Below, piece by piece: positions 37,298-43,763 of a stretch of 64,000 nucleotides of DNA. The notes under the pieces were generated by a model. The model ran no database searches, was not told the origin of the DNA, and saw only the letters and a list, made by a program, of their open reading frames with translations. The position numbers were made by a program, and so were the translations under genes. The DNA lies in assembly GCF_004684205.1 (NCBI RefSeq), contig NZ_SRIO01000001.1, positions 124,001 to 188,000 of the forward strand, read 5' to 3'. Origin of the DNA: Candidatus Macondimonas diazotrophica. Lineage in GTDB: Bacteria > Pseudomonadota > Gammaproteobacteria > UBA5335. Numbering within the stretch: position 1 is the first letter of the stretch; the number at the start of each line of letters is the position of its first letter.

Positions 37298-38191
37298 TCA
37301 AGGAATCGATCCGGCTCCCGGATTCGTCTCCCGTCCCAGCCAGTCCTTGGCGAACTGCCAGGCCACCCGGCCGCTGCGCGACCCGCGTTCCAGCGCCCAC
37401 TGCAGGGCGGCGCAGGTGATCTCCTCGCGGCCGGGTTCCCGAACTCCGAAGCGAACCAGCCAATGGCGCGTGATGGCCAGGTATTGCGCCTGGTCGAAGG
37501 GATGAAACGACAGCCACAACCCGAAACGCTCGGAGAGGGAAATCTTTTCCTCGACCGCCTCGCCGGGATGGATCTCGCCATCCAGGATCCGCGTGTCACG
37601 ATTGTCGGCCATCGACTCCGGCATCAGGTGACGGCGATTGGACGTCGCCACAATCAGGACGTTGTCGGGCGGCGCGGTCACCGATCCTTCCAGAATCGCT
37701 TTCAGATGCTGGTAGCCCGGCTCTTCGTGGGTAAACGAGAGATCATCGCAAAACAGAAGGCAGCGCTCAGGCCGACCATACAGCAGCGCCAGCAGATCCG
37801 GCAGCTCTCCGAGCTGGGCCTTGCCGATCTCGATCAGACGCAGACCCTGATCGGCATAAGCGCCCGGCAGCGCCTTGATGAGCGAGGATTTGCCAGTCCC
37901 GCGCGCGCCCCAGAGCAGCACATTGTTGGCCGGCCGGCCGGCGATGAACTGGCGGACATTGCGTTCCAGCGCGGCGCGCTGGCGTTCAAGCCCCAGCAGA
38001 TCTTCGAGCGCAGCAGCCCGGTAGTGCATCACGGGCTCCAACATCCCCCGTCCCTGGCCGGTGCTACGCCAGCGCCAGACCGATGCCTGCGCGAGATCGA
38101 CGGGCATGAGGACCGGCGGCAGCCAGTCCTCCAGCCGATCGGCCAGCCGTTCCAATCGCTCGATCAGGTGCCCCCATTGCGGCTCAGACAT
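37298..38191 (-). CDS. P-loop ATPase of the DUF815 family
   Basis: 297-residue AAA-like ATP-binding protein. Walker A is WGARGTGKSSL, Walker B is LLFCDDLSF, followed by LIVATSNRRHLMPE (sensor 1) and an arginine-rich C-terminal helix region. The DUF815 group has no settled function. The ATG at 38191 overlaps the stop of the upstream DUF2939 gene by eight bases; a GTG at 38197 is the alternative. The coupling suggests that the two products work together. Confidence 0.85.
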   Translation of the reverse strand: MSEPQWGHLIERLERLADRLEDWLPPVLMPVDLAQASVWRWRSTGQGRGMLEPVMHYRAAALEDLLGLERQRAALERNVRQFIAGRPANNVLLWGARGTGKSSLIKALPGAYADQGLRLIEIGKAQLGELPDLLALLYGRPERCLLFCDDLSFTHEEPGYQHLKAILEGSVTAPPDNVLIVATSNRRHLMPESMADNRDTRILDGEIHPGEAVEEKISLSERFGLWLSFHPFDQAQYLAITRHWLVRFGVREPGREEITCAALQWALERGSRSGRVAWQFAKDWLGRETNPGAGSIP

Positions 38192-38768
38192 CGCCACCGC
38201 CTTGGGCCGAGTCGAGCAGCGAATCCGGCCATTCCGGCAGGATGAGGTTGGTCAGGCGCCACTTGAGATGCTGGCGACTCAGAACGACCCGGATCGGTTC
38301 ACCCTGTTCGGTAGTTGCCTCGACGCGCAGCCGACTCAAGCCCTCGAACCGGAACCGGGCTTCTCGGAAGCGGATCTCTCGTTCCGCCTCAGACAGCGTC
38401 CCGTCCGCTTCGGGATCAGCGGATGGTGATTCGGGCTGCAGGGTCCGCTCCTCGAGCAGACTGAGCAGGCCGCTTGGTGTGACCAGCGATTCGACCAGCC
38501 GATCCACCAGCTGGTTGGTCAGCCCCAGCGCCAGCCCCCCAAGCGGACTGTCCCTCCAGCGTGGCGGGGTCGCTTGCGCCGCACGCGCATTGAGCTGGAG
38601 CTTGATGTTGTCCCGCAACAGCGGGAAATCCACCTGGTTGTCCAGATAGGCGGCATCCTGTGTTTCAACGGCTGTCCGCAGCTGATGAAGCGTGTAGAAC
38701 GGGCCGCCAATCCAGACCGCAGCCAGACCCAGAAGGACCAGAAAACCCCAGATCGTGATGCGTTTCAC
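38184..38768 (-). CDS. DUF2939-type membrane-anchored protein
   Basis: 194 residues starting at a GTG (38768). The in-frame ATG at 38795 is less likely because a strong GGGGAGGAG lies eight to sixteen bases upstream of the GTG, inside the longer reading. A single N-terminal helix (ITIWGFLVLLGLAAVWIGGPF) anchors the protein, with the rest outside. The region YTLHQLRTAVETQDAAYLDNQVDFPLLRDNIK-like is typical of DUF2939 proteins, whose role is unknown. It is coupled to the DUF815 ATPase gene. Confidence 0.75.
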   Translation of the reverse strand: MKRITIWGFLVLLGLAAVWIGGPFYTLHQLRTAVETQDAAYLDNQVDFPLLRDNIKLQLNARAAQATPPRWRDSPLGGLALGLTNQLVDRLVESLVTPSGLLSLLEERTLQPESPSADPEADGTLSEAEREIRFREARFRFEGLSRLRVEATTEQGEPIRVVLSRQHLKWRLTNLILPEWPDSLLDSAQGGGDV

Positions 38769-39089
38769 AAGGCGCTCCTCCCCATCATCGAACACCTGAA
38801 CATATCATGGTGCAGCGCCTTGCGGGTGAGACCCACAGCTGACGATTGGGGGCATGGCCACATCCGATTTTTCGTGAAACAATTCCCAGCGGTCATCGAG
38901 ACACCACGAACCGGAACAGGGTTCGACCGGTGCATTTGCGATGATCGAACCAGTTGGCTGCATATTTCCGGGACCAAGTGCCCGTTACCCGCGCCATGCA
39001 GCCCGGAGATGAAAATTAGAATGACTCCGCATAATGGCAAACGACATGTTCCCAGCGGGTTTTCCTGTTTACTAACATGTGAGGTGCCC
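38769..39089. other. 321-bp divergent intergenic region
   Basis: It lies between the DUF2939 gene (minus) and the barrel gene (plus). Frames through it are open but show no protein features. It should hold both promoters; I see no clear hexamer pair. Local GC falls near 39000-39080 (AAAATTAGAATGACTCCGCA region), which may be promoter DNA for the barrel gene. Confidence 0.45.
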
Positions 39090-39671
39090 ATGAAGCGTAA
39101 GTTGAGCCTACTCACCCTATTGAGCTTCGGTAGTCTGCTCCCCCTGACTGCCCAGGCCGATGACATGTACCTGCGCCCCTATATTGGGATCAGCTACGTG
39201 TACGCCACCGCTCAGGACCTGGAGATCGGCGATCAGGAAATCGAGCTGCCCGAGGACGTCACCGACTTCGATGACGATGTCTCGACCGGCAAAGGATTCA
39301 TCGGCGTCGAACTGCTGCCTTGGCTGGGACTCGAAGGTCAATACATCGAGCTTGGCGAAACCGAAGAAGCCGGCTTCGAACTGTCCGGTGACGTGTATAC
39401 CGCCGCGGTGGTGCTGGCCCTGCCACTGGCGAACGACTTTTTCACCATCTTCGCGAAGGGCGGCATGGCCTGGTGGGATGTGGAACTCGACGGCCCCGGC
39501 CCGCTCGACAAGGGCTGGGACGGCGATAACGTCTTCTACGGCGCCGGTGTGAAGTTCAAGATCCTGCCCCATCTTTATGTGCGGGCGGAATACGAACGTA
39601 TCCCGGTCGACAAGGACAACTTCGAAGTCAACTTCGACTTGGCATCCGCCGGGTTGCAGTTCACCTTCTGA
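39090..39671 (+). CDS. Small outer-membrane beta-barrel protein
   Basis: 193 residues. Signal peptide with KRK and a leucine-rich core, cleaved at AQA-DD near residue 23. The mature part alternates polar and aromatic residues in short strands (LRPYIGISYVYA, GFIGVELLPWLGLEGQYIEL, YVRAEYERI) and ends in LQFTF, with the terminal phenylalanine that BamA recognises. This fits an eight-stranded OmpA/OmpW-like or OprF N-terminal barrel. The ligand is unknown. A large hairpin follows the stop. Confidence 0.85.
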   Translation: MKRKLSLLTLLSFGSLLPLTAQADDMYLRPYIGISYVYATAQDLEIGDQEIELPEDVTDFDDDVSTGKGFIGVELLPWLGLEGQYIELGETEEAGFELSGDVYTAAVVLALPLANDFFTIFAKGGMAWWDVELDGPGPLDKGWDGDNVFYGAGVKFKILPHLYVRAEYERIPVDKDNFEVNFDLASAGLQFTF

Positions 39672-39677
39672 CGCTTC

Positions 39678-39714
39678 GGTCCTTTGGTCCGGGCAAGCCC
39701 CGGACCAAAGGACC
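39678..39714 (+). terminator. Very long perfect hairpin after the barrel gene
   Basis: GGTCCTTTGGTCCGGG (39678-39693) is the exact reverse complement of 39699-39714, a 16-bp perfect stem with a five-base loop, seven bases past the stop codon. It is followed by CTTTCCCCC, not a true T tract. It is either a terminator or a 3'-end protecting structure. Confidence 0.6.
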
Positions 39715-39934
39715 CTTTCCCCCGCCGAACCCTCTCCCGATCGGACTGCGCCCCTTCCGGACGCATCCGCACCGAAGCACATCGCGACGCGCCGGCCTTT
39801 CTGCATTTCGGCGCATGGCCCAGCATCTGGCCAAGTCAGCGACTGTGAACCCCACATCAGGCCACTACTGAAACCGGGGGCATCGAGCGGTATTGGTCAA
39901 CTAAGCCATCAAGCTTCATCGGCGCTCTTTGAGA

Positions 39935-40004
39935 TTCCAACGCCTGAGCTCAGCCGATCAAAACTGCGAAGCGGTTTGGGGTCGGCTGCAGCGAATTGTT
40001 ATCC
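39935..40004 (-). repeat. attC site of the alpha/beta-hydrolase cassette
   Basis: Read on minus: R'' GGATAAC, then AATTCGCTGCAGCCGA (L''), a central AAACCGCTTCGCAGTTT hairpin, TCGGCTGAGCTCAGGC (L') and R' GTTGGAA. CAGCCGA and TCGGCTG pair perfectly. This is the form of common 59-base elements of the aadB type. R'' GGATAAC is the exact complement of GTTATCC at 40768-40774, the core at the other end of the same cassette. The total length is 70 bp. Confidence 0.8.
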
Positions 40005-40043
40005 GTCTTGCTTGCATTCCCTCCCCTGAAGCGCACAGAGCCA

Positions 40044-40733
40044 TCAACTCGTAACGAATTGGCAAAGTGCACTGGAATGCTCCTGAAGAAATGCCTGTTT
40101 ATTAGCCAGCACCTCAACAGATTGCGGTGGCCGTTGGTCCATGAATGAGAAATGATCCGCTCCGTTAGTAATGCAAACATCCACCGCTTGCCAATCACGC
40201 ATGGTGTCAGCCAGCCATATGGTTTGGGCGGGAGGTGTGATTCGGTCTTCGGAACCTACCCAGGCAAGAACCGGGATACGCACCTCAGCAAGTGCGCCTG
40301 GCGCCTGAAAAAACCCCATTGCCGGCGCGAGCAGCCCCAGGCGGGTCAGCCGTTCATCTGGCGTGATTTCGACAGGCTGACCAGGCCCTAGCCATATTTG
40401 GCCTCCGCCTAGCGCAACCAGCGTGGTCGCACCGATAGAATGTCCCACACCCGCCACGGTTGCGCCGGGTTGGACGAAAGCATCAAGCGCGAGTGACAAG
40501 CGTCTGGCTCGCAGAGTCAACTCAGTTTCGGTTGGGGTTGAAGAGACGAGCCGCTCGAAATATGGCGCCACGACCGTACAGCCTGACTCAGCCAATGTAT
40601 CCAGCAGCGTATGGTGTCGCTCAGGGTTGCCACCCGCTCCTACCGCGAAGATCACTACGATGGACGAACCCGTACTTTCACGAACCGAAACATCAAACGG
40701 CTGTGCGCGATCTGGCAGTGTCCGTGTTTGCAC
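40044..40733 (-). CDS. Alpha/beta hydrolase (dienelactone-hydrolase-like), integron cassette gene
   Basis: 229-residue soluble hydrolase. Nucleophile elbow GVGHSIG with S99. A later acid in WVGSEDRITPP and histidine in NGADHFSF complete a Ser-Asp-His triad in the right order. An early AVGAGGNPERHH supplies the oxyanion region. No signal peptide. Substrate unknown; the fold serves esterases and dienelactone hydrolases. It is the sole gene between the core sites at 40768-40774 and 39998-40004, so it fills one cassette, with its start about 35 bp from the cassette edge. Confidence 0.82.
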   Translation of the reverse strand: MQTRTLPDRAQPFDVSVRESTGSSIVVIFAVGAGGNPERHHTLLDTLAESGCTVVAPYFERLVSSTPTETELTLRARRLSLALDAFVQPGATVAGVGHSIGATTLVALGGGQIWLGPGQPVEITPDERLTRLGLLAPAMGFFQAPGALAEVRIPVLAWVGSEDRITPPAQTIWLADTMRDWQAVDVCITNGADHFSFMDQRPPQSVEVLANKQAFLQEHSSALCQFVTS

Positions 40734-40767
40734 CCAAACCTCTCTCTCGTGTGATTACATCCGATAG

Positions 40768-40861
40768 GGATAACGGCGGGAGTTGAGCGGCACCTGCGCG
40801 TGGGTGGAGCGCACATCGTGCGCGCAACCCAAGCGGGCGAGCGGCTGAAGTCGTGTTACTC
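40768..40861 (-). repeat. attC-like site upstream of the hydrolase cassette
   Basis: On minus: R'' GAGTAAC (40855-40861), ACGACTTCAGCCGC, a long GC-rich middle, GCCGCTCAACTCCCGCC and R' GTTATCC (40768-40774). The AACTC-before-core layout is attC-like. L' and L'' pair with a mismatch. It marks the end of a short unit lying between this site and the one at 40939-41013. Confidence 0.55.
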
Positions 40862-40938
40862 GAACGCCGTGATGGACAGCGCTTTGCGCCGGACAGCACG
40901 CGTTCATCGACTCCGACCGACGGTCGGCGCGAAGCGCT

Positions 40939-41013
40939 GCCCATCGTTCAAATCCACCCGACCACGGAAGGGGCGACGCCCGCTGTAGCGAGTCGGGTGG
41001 AATGCAGTTCTAG
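40939..41013 (-). repeat. Degenerate attC site of the peroxiredoxin cassette
   Basis: On minus: CTAGAAC, then TGCATTCCACCCGAC, a GGGCGTCGCCC-containing middle, GTCGGGTGGATTTGAAC and GATGGGC. TCCACCCGAC (40992-41001 on minus) pairs perfectly with GTCGGGTGGA (40953-40962), a 10-bp stem. The outer cores deviate from RYYYAAC and GTTRRRY by one or two bases. The peroxiredoxin stop codon (TAG) lies inside the first core. Confidence 0.5.
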
Positions 41014-41576
41014 ACATTATTGTTCTGAAGCCAAACGATGACATTGATGGCATTTTCATTTGGTGGAAAAACTGGATAAAACACTCTTCGTATTGAGCCG
41101 TCTTTAATAATGAGGGTAAGCCTTTTGATGAGACGTAACGAGTTGTATGTGAACGTAGGCAATCTCATTACCGTGGTCAAATGAAAACTGCTGTCACTCA
41201 ACAACTCAAAGGGCAAATGGAGGCGTTGAACGGCTTCTTTCTGGTCTTCCGAAGATTGCGCGCTCACGCCATACACCTTAGCCCCTAATTCGAGCAAATC
41301 GGCGTGATGATCACGAAATGAACAAGACTGTAGTGTGCATCCCCTTGCGCCAGGGATCTCGTTCCAACCAATCATTGGAGGGGCGTCCGGTCTTCCGGTC
41401 ATAGGGTAGAAGTAGACCACGGATATCCCACTCTCGAGCCCGAGATTAACCTTGATGCCCGAAGTGCTCCCTAGAGCGATGGTTGGCATATCCGCACCTT
41501 CCAAATGGGCGCATGCGTTATCGTCTTCAGGGACCGGCAAATCATCAGGCAGGACGAGCAGATTTCGGGTGATCAT
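41010..41576 (-). CDS. PrxQ/BCP-like peroxiredoxin, integron cassette gene
   Basis: 188 residues with thioredoxin fold. The active site GCTLQSCSFRDH has the peroxidatic cysteine C80 and a second cysteine C85 five residues on, the spacing of atypical two-cysteine PrxQ/BCP enzymes. Preceding VVYFYPMTGRP is the usual strand. FELLSDSSFHLTTVMRLPTF replaces the typical LLSD..G..A..YGV.. segment. It would reduce peroxides at the expense of thioredoxin or glutaredoxin. No signal peptide. Codon use is AT-richer than the flanking chromosome. Its stop sits in an attC-like core. Confidence 0.85.
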   Translation of the reverse strand: MITRNLLVLPDDLPVPEDDNACAHLEGADMPTIALGSTSGIKVNLGLESGISVVYFYPMTGRPDAPPMIGWNEIPGARGCTLQSCSFRDHHADLLELGAKVYGVSAQSSEDQKEAVQRLHLPFELLSDSSFHLTTVMRLPTFTYNSLRLIKRLTLIIKDGSIRRVFYPVFPPNENAINVIVWLQNNNV

Positions 41577-41594
41577 CTCTTTTCCTTATGTTCG

Positions 41595-41693
41595 GCCTAA
41601 TGCCTGAGCTCAGATGCGTTTGAGGCGACGCCCGCTTATGCGGCAGAAAAAGCGGGTGGCAGGTAAAACGTTGCCCGAAGCGATTTGTTGGGC
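41595..41693 (-). repeat. attC site of the MarC-family cassette
   Basis: On minus: R'' GCCCAAC (41687-41693), AAATCGCTTCGGGC, a middle with CCCGCTT/AAGCGGG pairing, CATCTGAGCTCAGGC and R' ATTAGGC (41595-41601; G to A at the first base). The GAGCTCAGGC segment is shared with the site at 39935-40004. It lies 36 bp beyond the MarC stop. Confidence 0.65.
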
Positions 41694-41728
41694 GTCAACA
41701 TCTTGAAGCCAAACTAAAGTAGTTACCT

Positions 41729-42349
41729 TTAACCGACCACCCCTAGCCAACGTTCTGCACCCAGCGCATCCATAACGAGCTCGACCGAAAACGCCGCCAG
41801 AATCATACCCATAATGCGAGTGAGAATAGAGGCGCCTCCTTGACCAAGAACACGCATAATTTGTGTAGACAAAAGCAACAGAATGAGCGTCACGACCATA
41901 ACCGCAATCATCACCGCAGCAGTGGCCGCCTGTGCAGGGATGGTATAGAGGCTGTTATCGGTCAAAAGAATAACCGCCAGAATCGCGCCAGGTGTGGCCG
42001 TAGCTGGAATAGCCAACGGAAAAACAGCCAAATCATGTCCGGGCTCCTGCTCACCACTACTTAAACCCGAACCAAATATCATCTGCAGCCCAAACAGAAA
42101 CAGAATGATTCCTCCTCCTAACTGGAAGGAAATGAGCCTAATACCCATGGCTGTAAGCAGCAATTGACCAACAACGATCGCGCCAATAAGCACGGCAGTT
42201 GCATACGCAACCGCACGAATAGCGGTACACCGCCTTTGGGCGGCGTCCAGACCACTCGTCAAGCCGGTAAATATTGCCAGTGTGCCGATCGGATCTACCG
42301 TGGCCCAAATGATCAGTGCATCTTGAAGTAGTTTATCGATATTGACCAC
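41729..42349 (-). CDS. MarC/UPF0056 family inner-membrane protein, integron cassette gene
   Basis: 206-residue polytopic membrane protein with about six hydrophobic helices. Family features: an early ATVDPIGTLAIFTGLT, RAVAYATAVLIGAIVVGQLLL, FQLGGGIILFLFGLQMIFG, and the second half beginning FPLAIPATATPGAILAVILLTD, the PLAxPxxxGPGA-like repeat of MarC proteins. Despite the name, MarC has no proven role in drug resistance; function is unknown. The ORF is full length, ending at DALGAERWLGVVG, flanked by attC sites on both sides. Confidence 0.9.
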   Translation of the reverse strand: MVNIDKLLQDALIIWATVDPIGTLAIFTGLTSGLDAAQRRCTAIRAVAYATAVLIGAIVVGQLLLTAMGIRLISFQLGGGIILFLFGLQMIFGSGLSSGEQEPGHDLAVFPLAIPATATPGAILAVILLTDNSLYTIPAQAATAAVMIAVMVVTLILLLLSTQIMRVLGQGGASILTRIMGMILAAFSVELVMDALGAERWLGVVG

Positions 42350-42436
42350 GGGCTCTCCGAATCCTAAACCTTAAAATCTGGGGACTAATTTTCGGTATTC
42401 AACGTATTGGGGGCAGAGACAAGGAGCAATCACTCT

Positions 42437-43426
42437 TTACGCCCGACGTTGGAGCTCAGCCGCGCCACTTTCGGGATCCGGCTGTAGCGCTCTGTTGGGT
42501 GCTACATTACGAATACCGAACGGAATATGTACAGATGGTATATTTCCAGCCACGGATGTTAAGTGCCGCATCTGATCGTCGAAAAATATATGCGGCTTCA
42601 TTATCTCTAGAATATGGTGCTTTTCAATTCCTCCAAGAAAGAACACCTCATCTGGTGTCACTCCCCATTCATTGAGCGTTGTAACAACTCGTTCATTCGC
42701 GGGGGCATTTCTAGCTGTTACTATCGCCGTTCTTAAGATACGTTGATACCCCGCTTCTTCCAGCTCTCTTTTCGATTCTATCTTTTGTAGAAATGAAAGC
42801 TTCTTAAATAGGTCACCAAGCGGTCCTGGTTTGTGAGGAATATTTGCCCTGCTTAGTTCGTGACTCTGAAATTCCTCCACATCCTCATTTTGATGATAAA
42901 CGGATTCAGCCTCATCGTCTGCGATAACTCCATCAAAGTCGAATGCCACTCTTAACTCATGATCATCTTCGTCATCATTGACCTCAGAAGGAACAATCGT
43001 ACCTGCCGGAAACCCGGCCTCAATAGCTTGTTTTACATCATCTTCATTTGCTGATAAGAATAGCGAAGCATTAAAAGCTGGTATGTATTTATAGGGTGAT
43101 TTTCCGCTAAGAAATCCAGCCCGACTGATATCCAAACCATAACTCTTAATCGTGTTAAATACTCTCTGGCCTGTATCTGGGTCATTTCTTGAAAGAAGGA
43201 CTACTTCTACAGGCAAGTCCTCAGGGTACGCTTTATTTATATTCAGAAACCTACGAATAAATGGAAACGCCACGCCTCTAGGCAAATAGTTATTTGTGTT
43301 TTTTCTTTGATAGTCACGATATTCTTCTTCACCTTTATCCATAAATACAGCGTGTGATTCACTTAAATCAAAAAGCGCACTAGAAGCAACCGCAATGACT
43401 AGCTTCCTATGGATTGGATATACCAT
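42437..43426 (-). CDS. Cytosolic 5'-nucleotidase (cN-I type), integron cassette gene
   Basis: 329-residue protein of the 5'-nucleotidase family with N-terminal VIAVASSALFDLSES and the HAD-like catalytic RVAFDFDGVIADDEAE (D163/D165). Later segments AIVTARNAPANERVV and FFLGGIEKHHILE, with IFFDDQ, supply the remaining acidic and lysine residues. It probably dephosphorylates nucleoside monophosphates. The last codons (PNRALQPDPESGAAELQRRA) are encoded by the attC site itself, so the C-terminal tail is cassette-derived. Low GC compared with the neighbouring nrdJ genes. It is the first cassette after the integrase remnant. Confidence 0.85.
   Translation of the reverse strand: MVYPIHRKLVIAVASSALFDLSESHAVFMDKGEEEYRDYQRKNTNNYLPRGVAFPFIRRFLNINKAYPEDLPVEVVLLSRNDPDTGQRVFNTIKSYGLDISRAGFLSGKSPYKYIPAFNASLFLSANEDDVKQAIEAGFPAGTIVPSEVNDDEDDHELRVAFDFDGVIADDEAESVYHQNEDVEEFQSHELSRANIPHKPGPLGDLFKKLSFLQKIESKRELEEAGYQRILRTAIVTARNAPANERVVTTLNEWGVTPDEVFFLGGIEKHHILEIMKPHIFFDDQMRHLTSVAGNIPSVHIPFGIRNVAPNRALQPDPESGAAELQRRA
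42441..42500 (-). repeat. attC site of the 5'-nucleotidase cassette
   Basis: 60 bp, the length of a classic 59-base element. On minus: R'' ACCCAAC (42494-42500, exact RYYYAAC), AGAGCGCTACAGCCG, GATCCCGAAAGTGGCG, CGGCTGAGCTC and R' GTCGGGC (42441-42447; one base off GTTRRRY). CAGCCG and CGGCTG form the stem. R' differs by one base from GTTGGGC, the complement of the next cassette's R'' GCCCAAC, as expected for a cassette junction. Confidence 0.72.
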
Positions 43427-43560
43427 TACTCATTCCCTGACTCCCCACTAGAATTAGACGACCCAGACCCGACCAAATCGATTCGTCCAAGTCAACGACA
43501 GCCTTCAAGATCAGTCTGATATTCTTAGTGTACCCATTTGGTCGACCCAAATTTTTCCGA

Positions 43561-43763
43561 ATGGACAGTCTCGCTCTCGCCAACCGCCAAAGCTGCTGGA
43601 CCGGTTGCGCGACGGGCTGCGGGTGCGGCATTACTACTACCGCGCCGAGCGGACGTCCCTCGACCGGGCGCGGCGTTTCATCCTGTTTCACGGCAAGCGT
43701 CACCCGGCAGCATGGGCGCGGTCGAGGTCGGGGCACTCCTGACGCCAGATCAAGAAAAAAACC
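43561..43763 (+). pseudogene. intI: Truncated, frameshifted integron integrase (intI)
   Basis: Three reading frames join into the N-terminal 60 or so residues of an integron tyrosine recombinase. The frame at 43561 opens with ATG (MDSLAL). The frame from 43563 carries PPKLLDRLRDGLRVRHY (from 43584) and then RRFILFHGKRHP. After a further shift near 43710 comes MGAVEVGALLT. IntI proteins typically read PxLLDxxRxxxRxxHYSxRTE...FIxFHGKRHPxEMGxxEVxAFLT. The rest, about 260 residues including the catalytic R, H, R and Y, is missing. The remnant ends at the stop codon of nrdJb (43764). Confidence 0.85.

Larger units (their letters stand above)
39935..43763 (-). mobile_element. Relic chromosomal integron: cassette array with truncated intI
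   Basis: A block of about 3.8 kb, AT-richer than its flanks, holds four genes all on minus, five attC-like sites downstream of or between them, and at the right end a broken integron integrase on plus. Integrase and cassettes diverge, the standard integron layout. Cassette order from the integrase: 5'-nucleotidase, MarC family, peroxiredoxin, a short ORF-less unit, alpha/beta hydrolase. The attI site is not clearly recognisable; ACCCAAA at 43545-43551 is close to the complement of the core site expected for the first cassette. With intI destroyed, the array should be immobile unless an integrase acts in trans. Confidence 0.75.

Noticed and set aside
40853-41041. Plus-strand ORF of 62 residues within the cassette array
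   Set aside because: It crosses two attC-like sites and lies opposite in direction to all cassette genes; no ribosome site seen.
43407-43736. Minus ORF of 109 residues beside the first cassette
   Set aside because: It is antisense to the intI remnant and has no recognisable feature.
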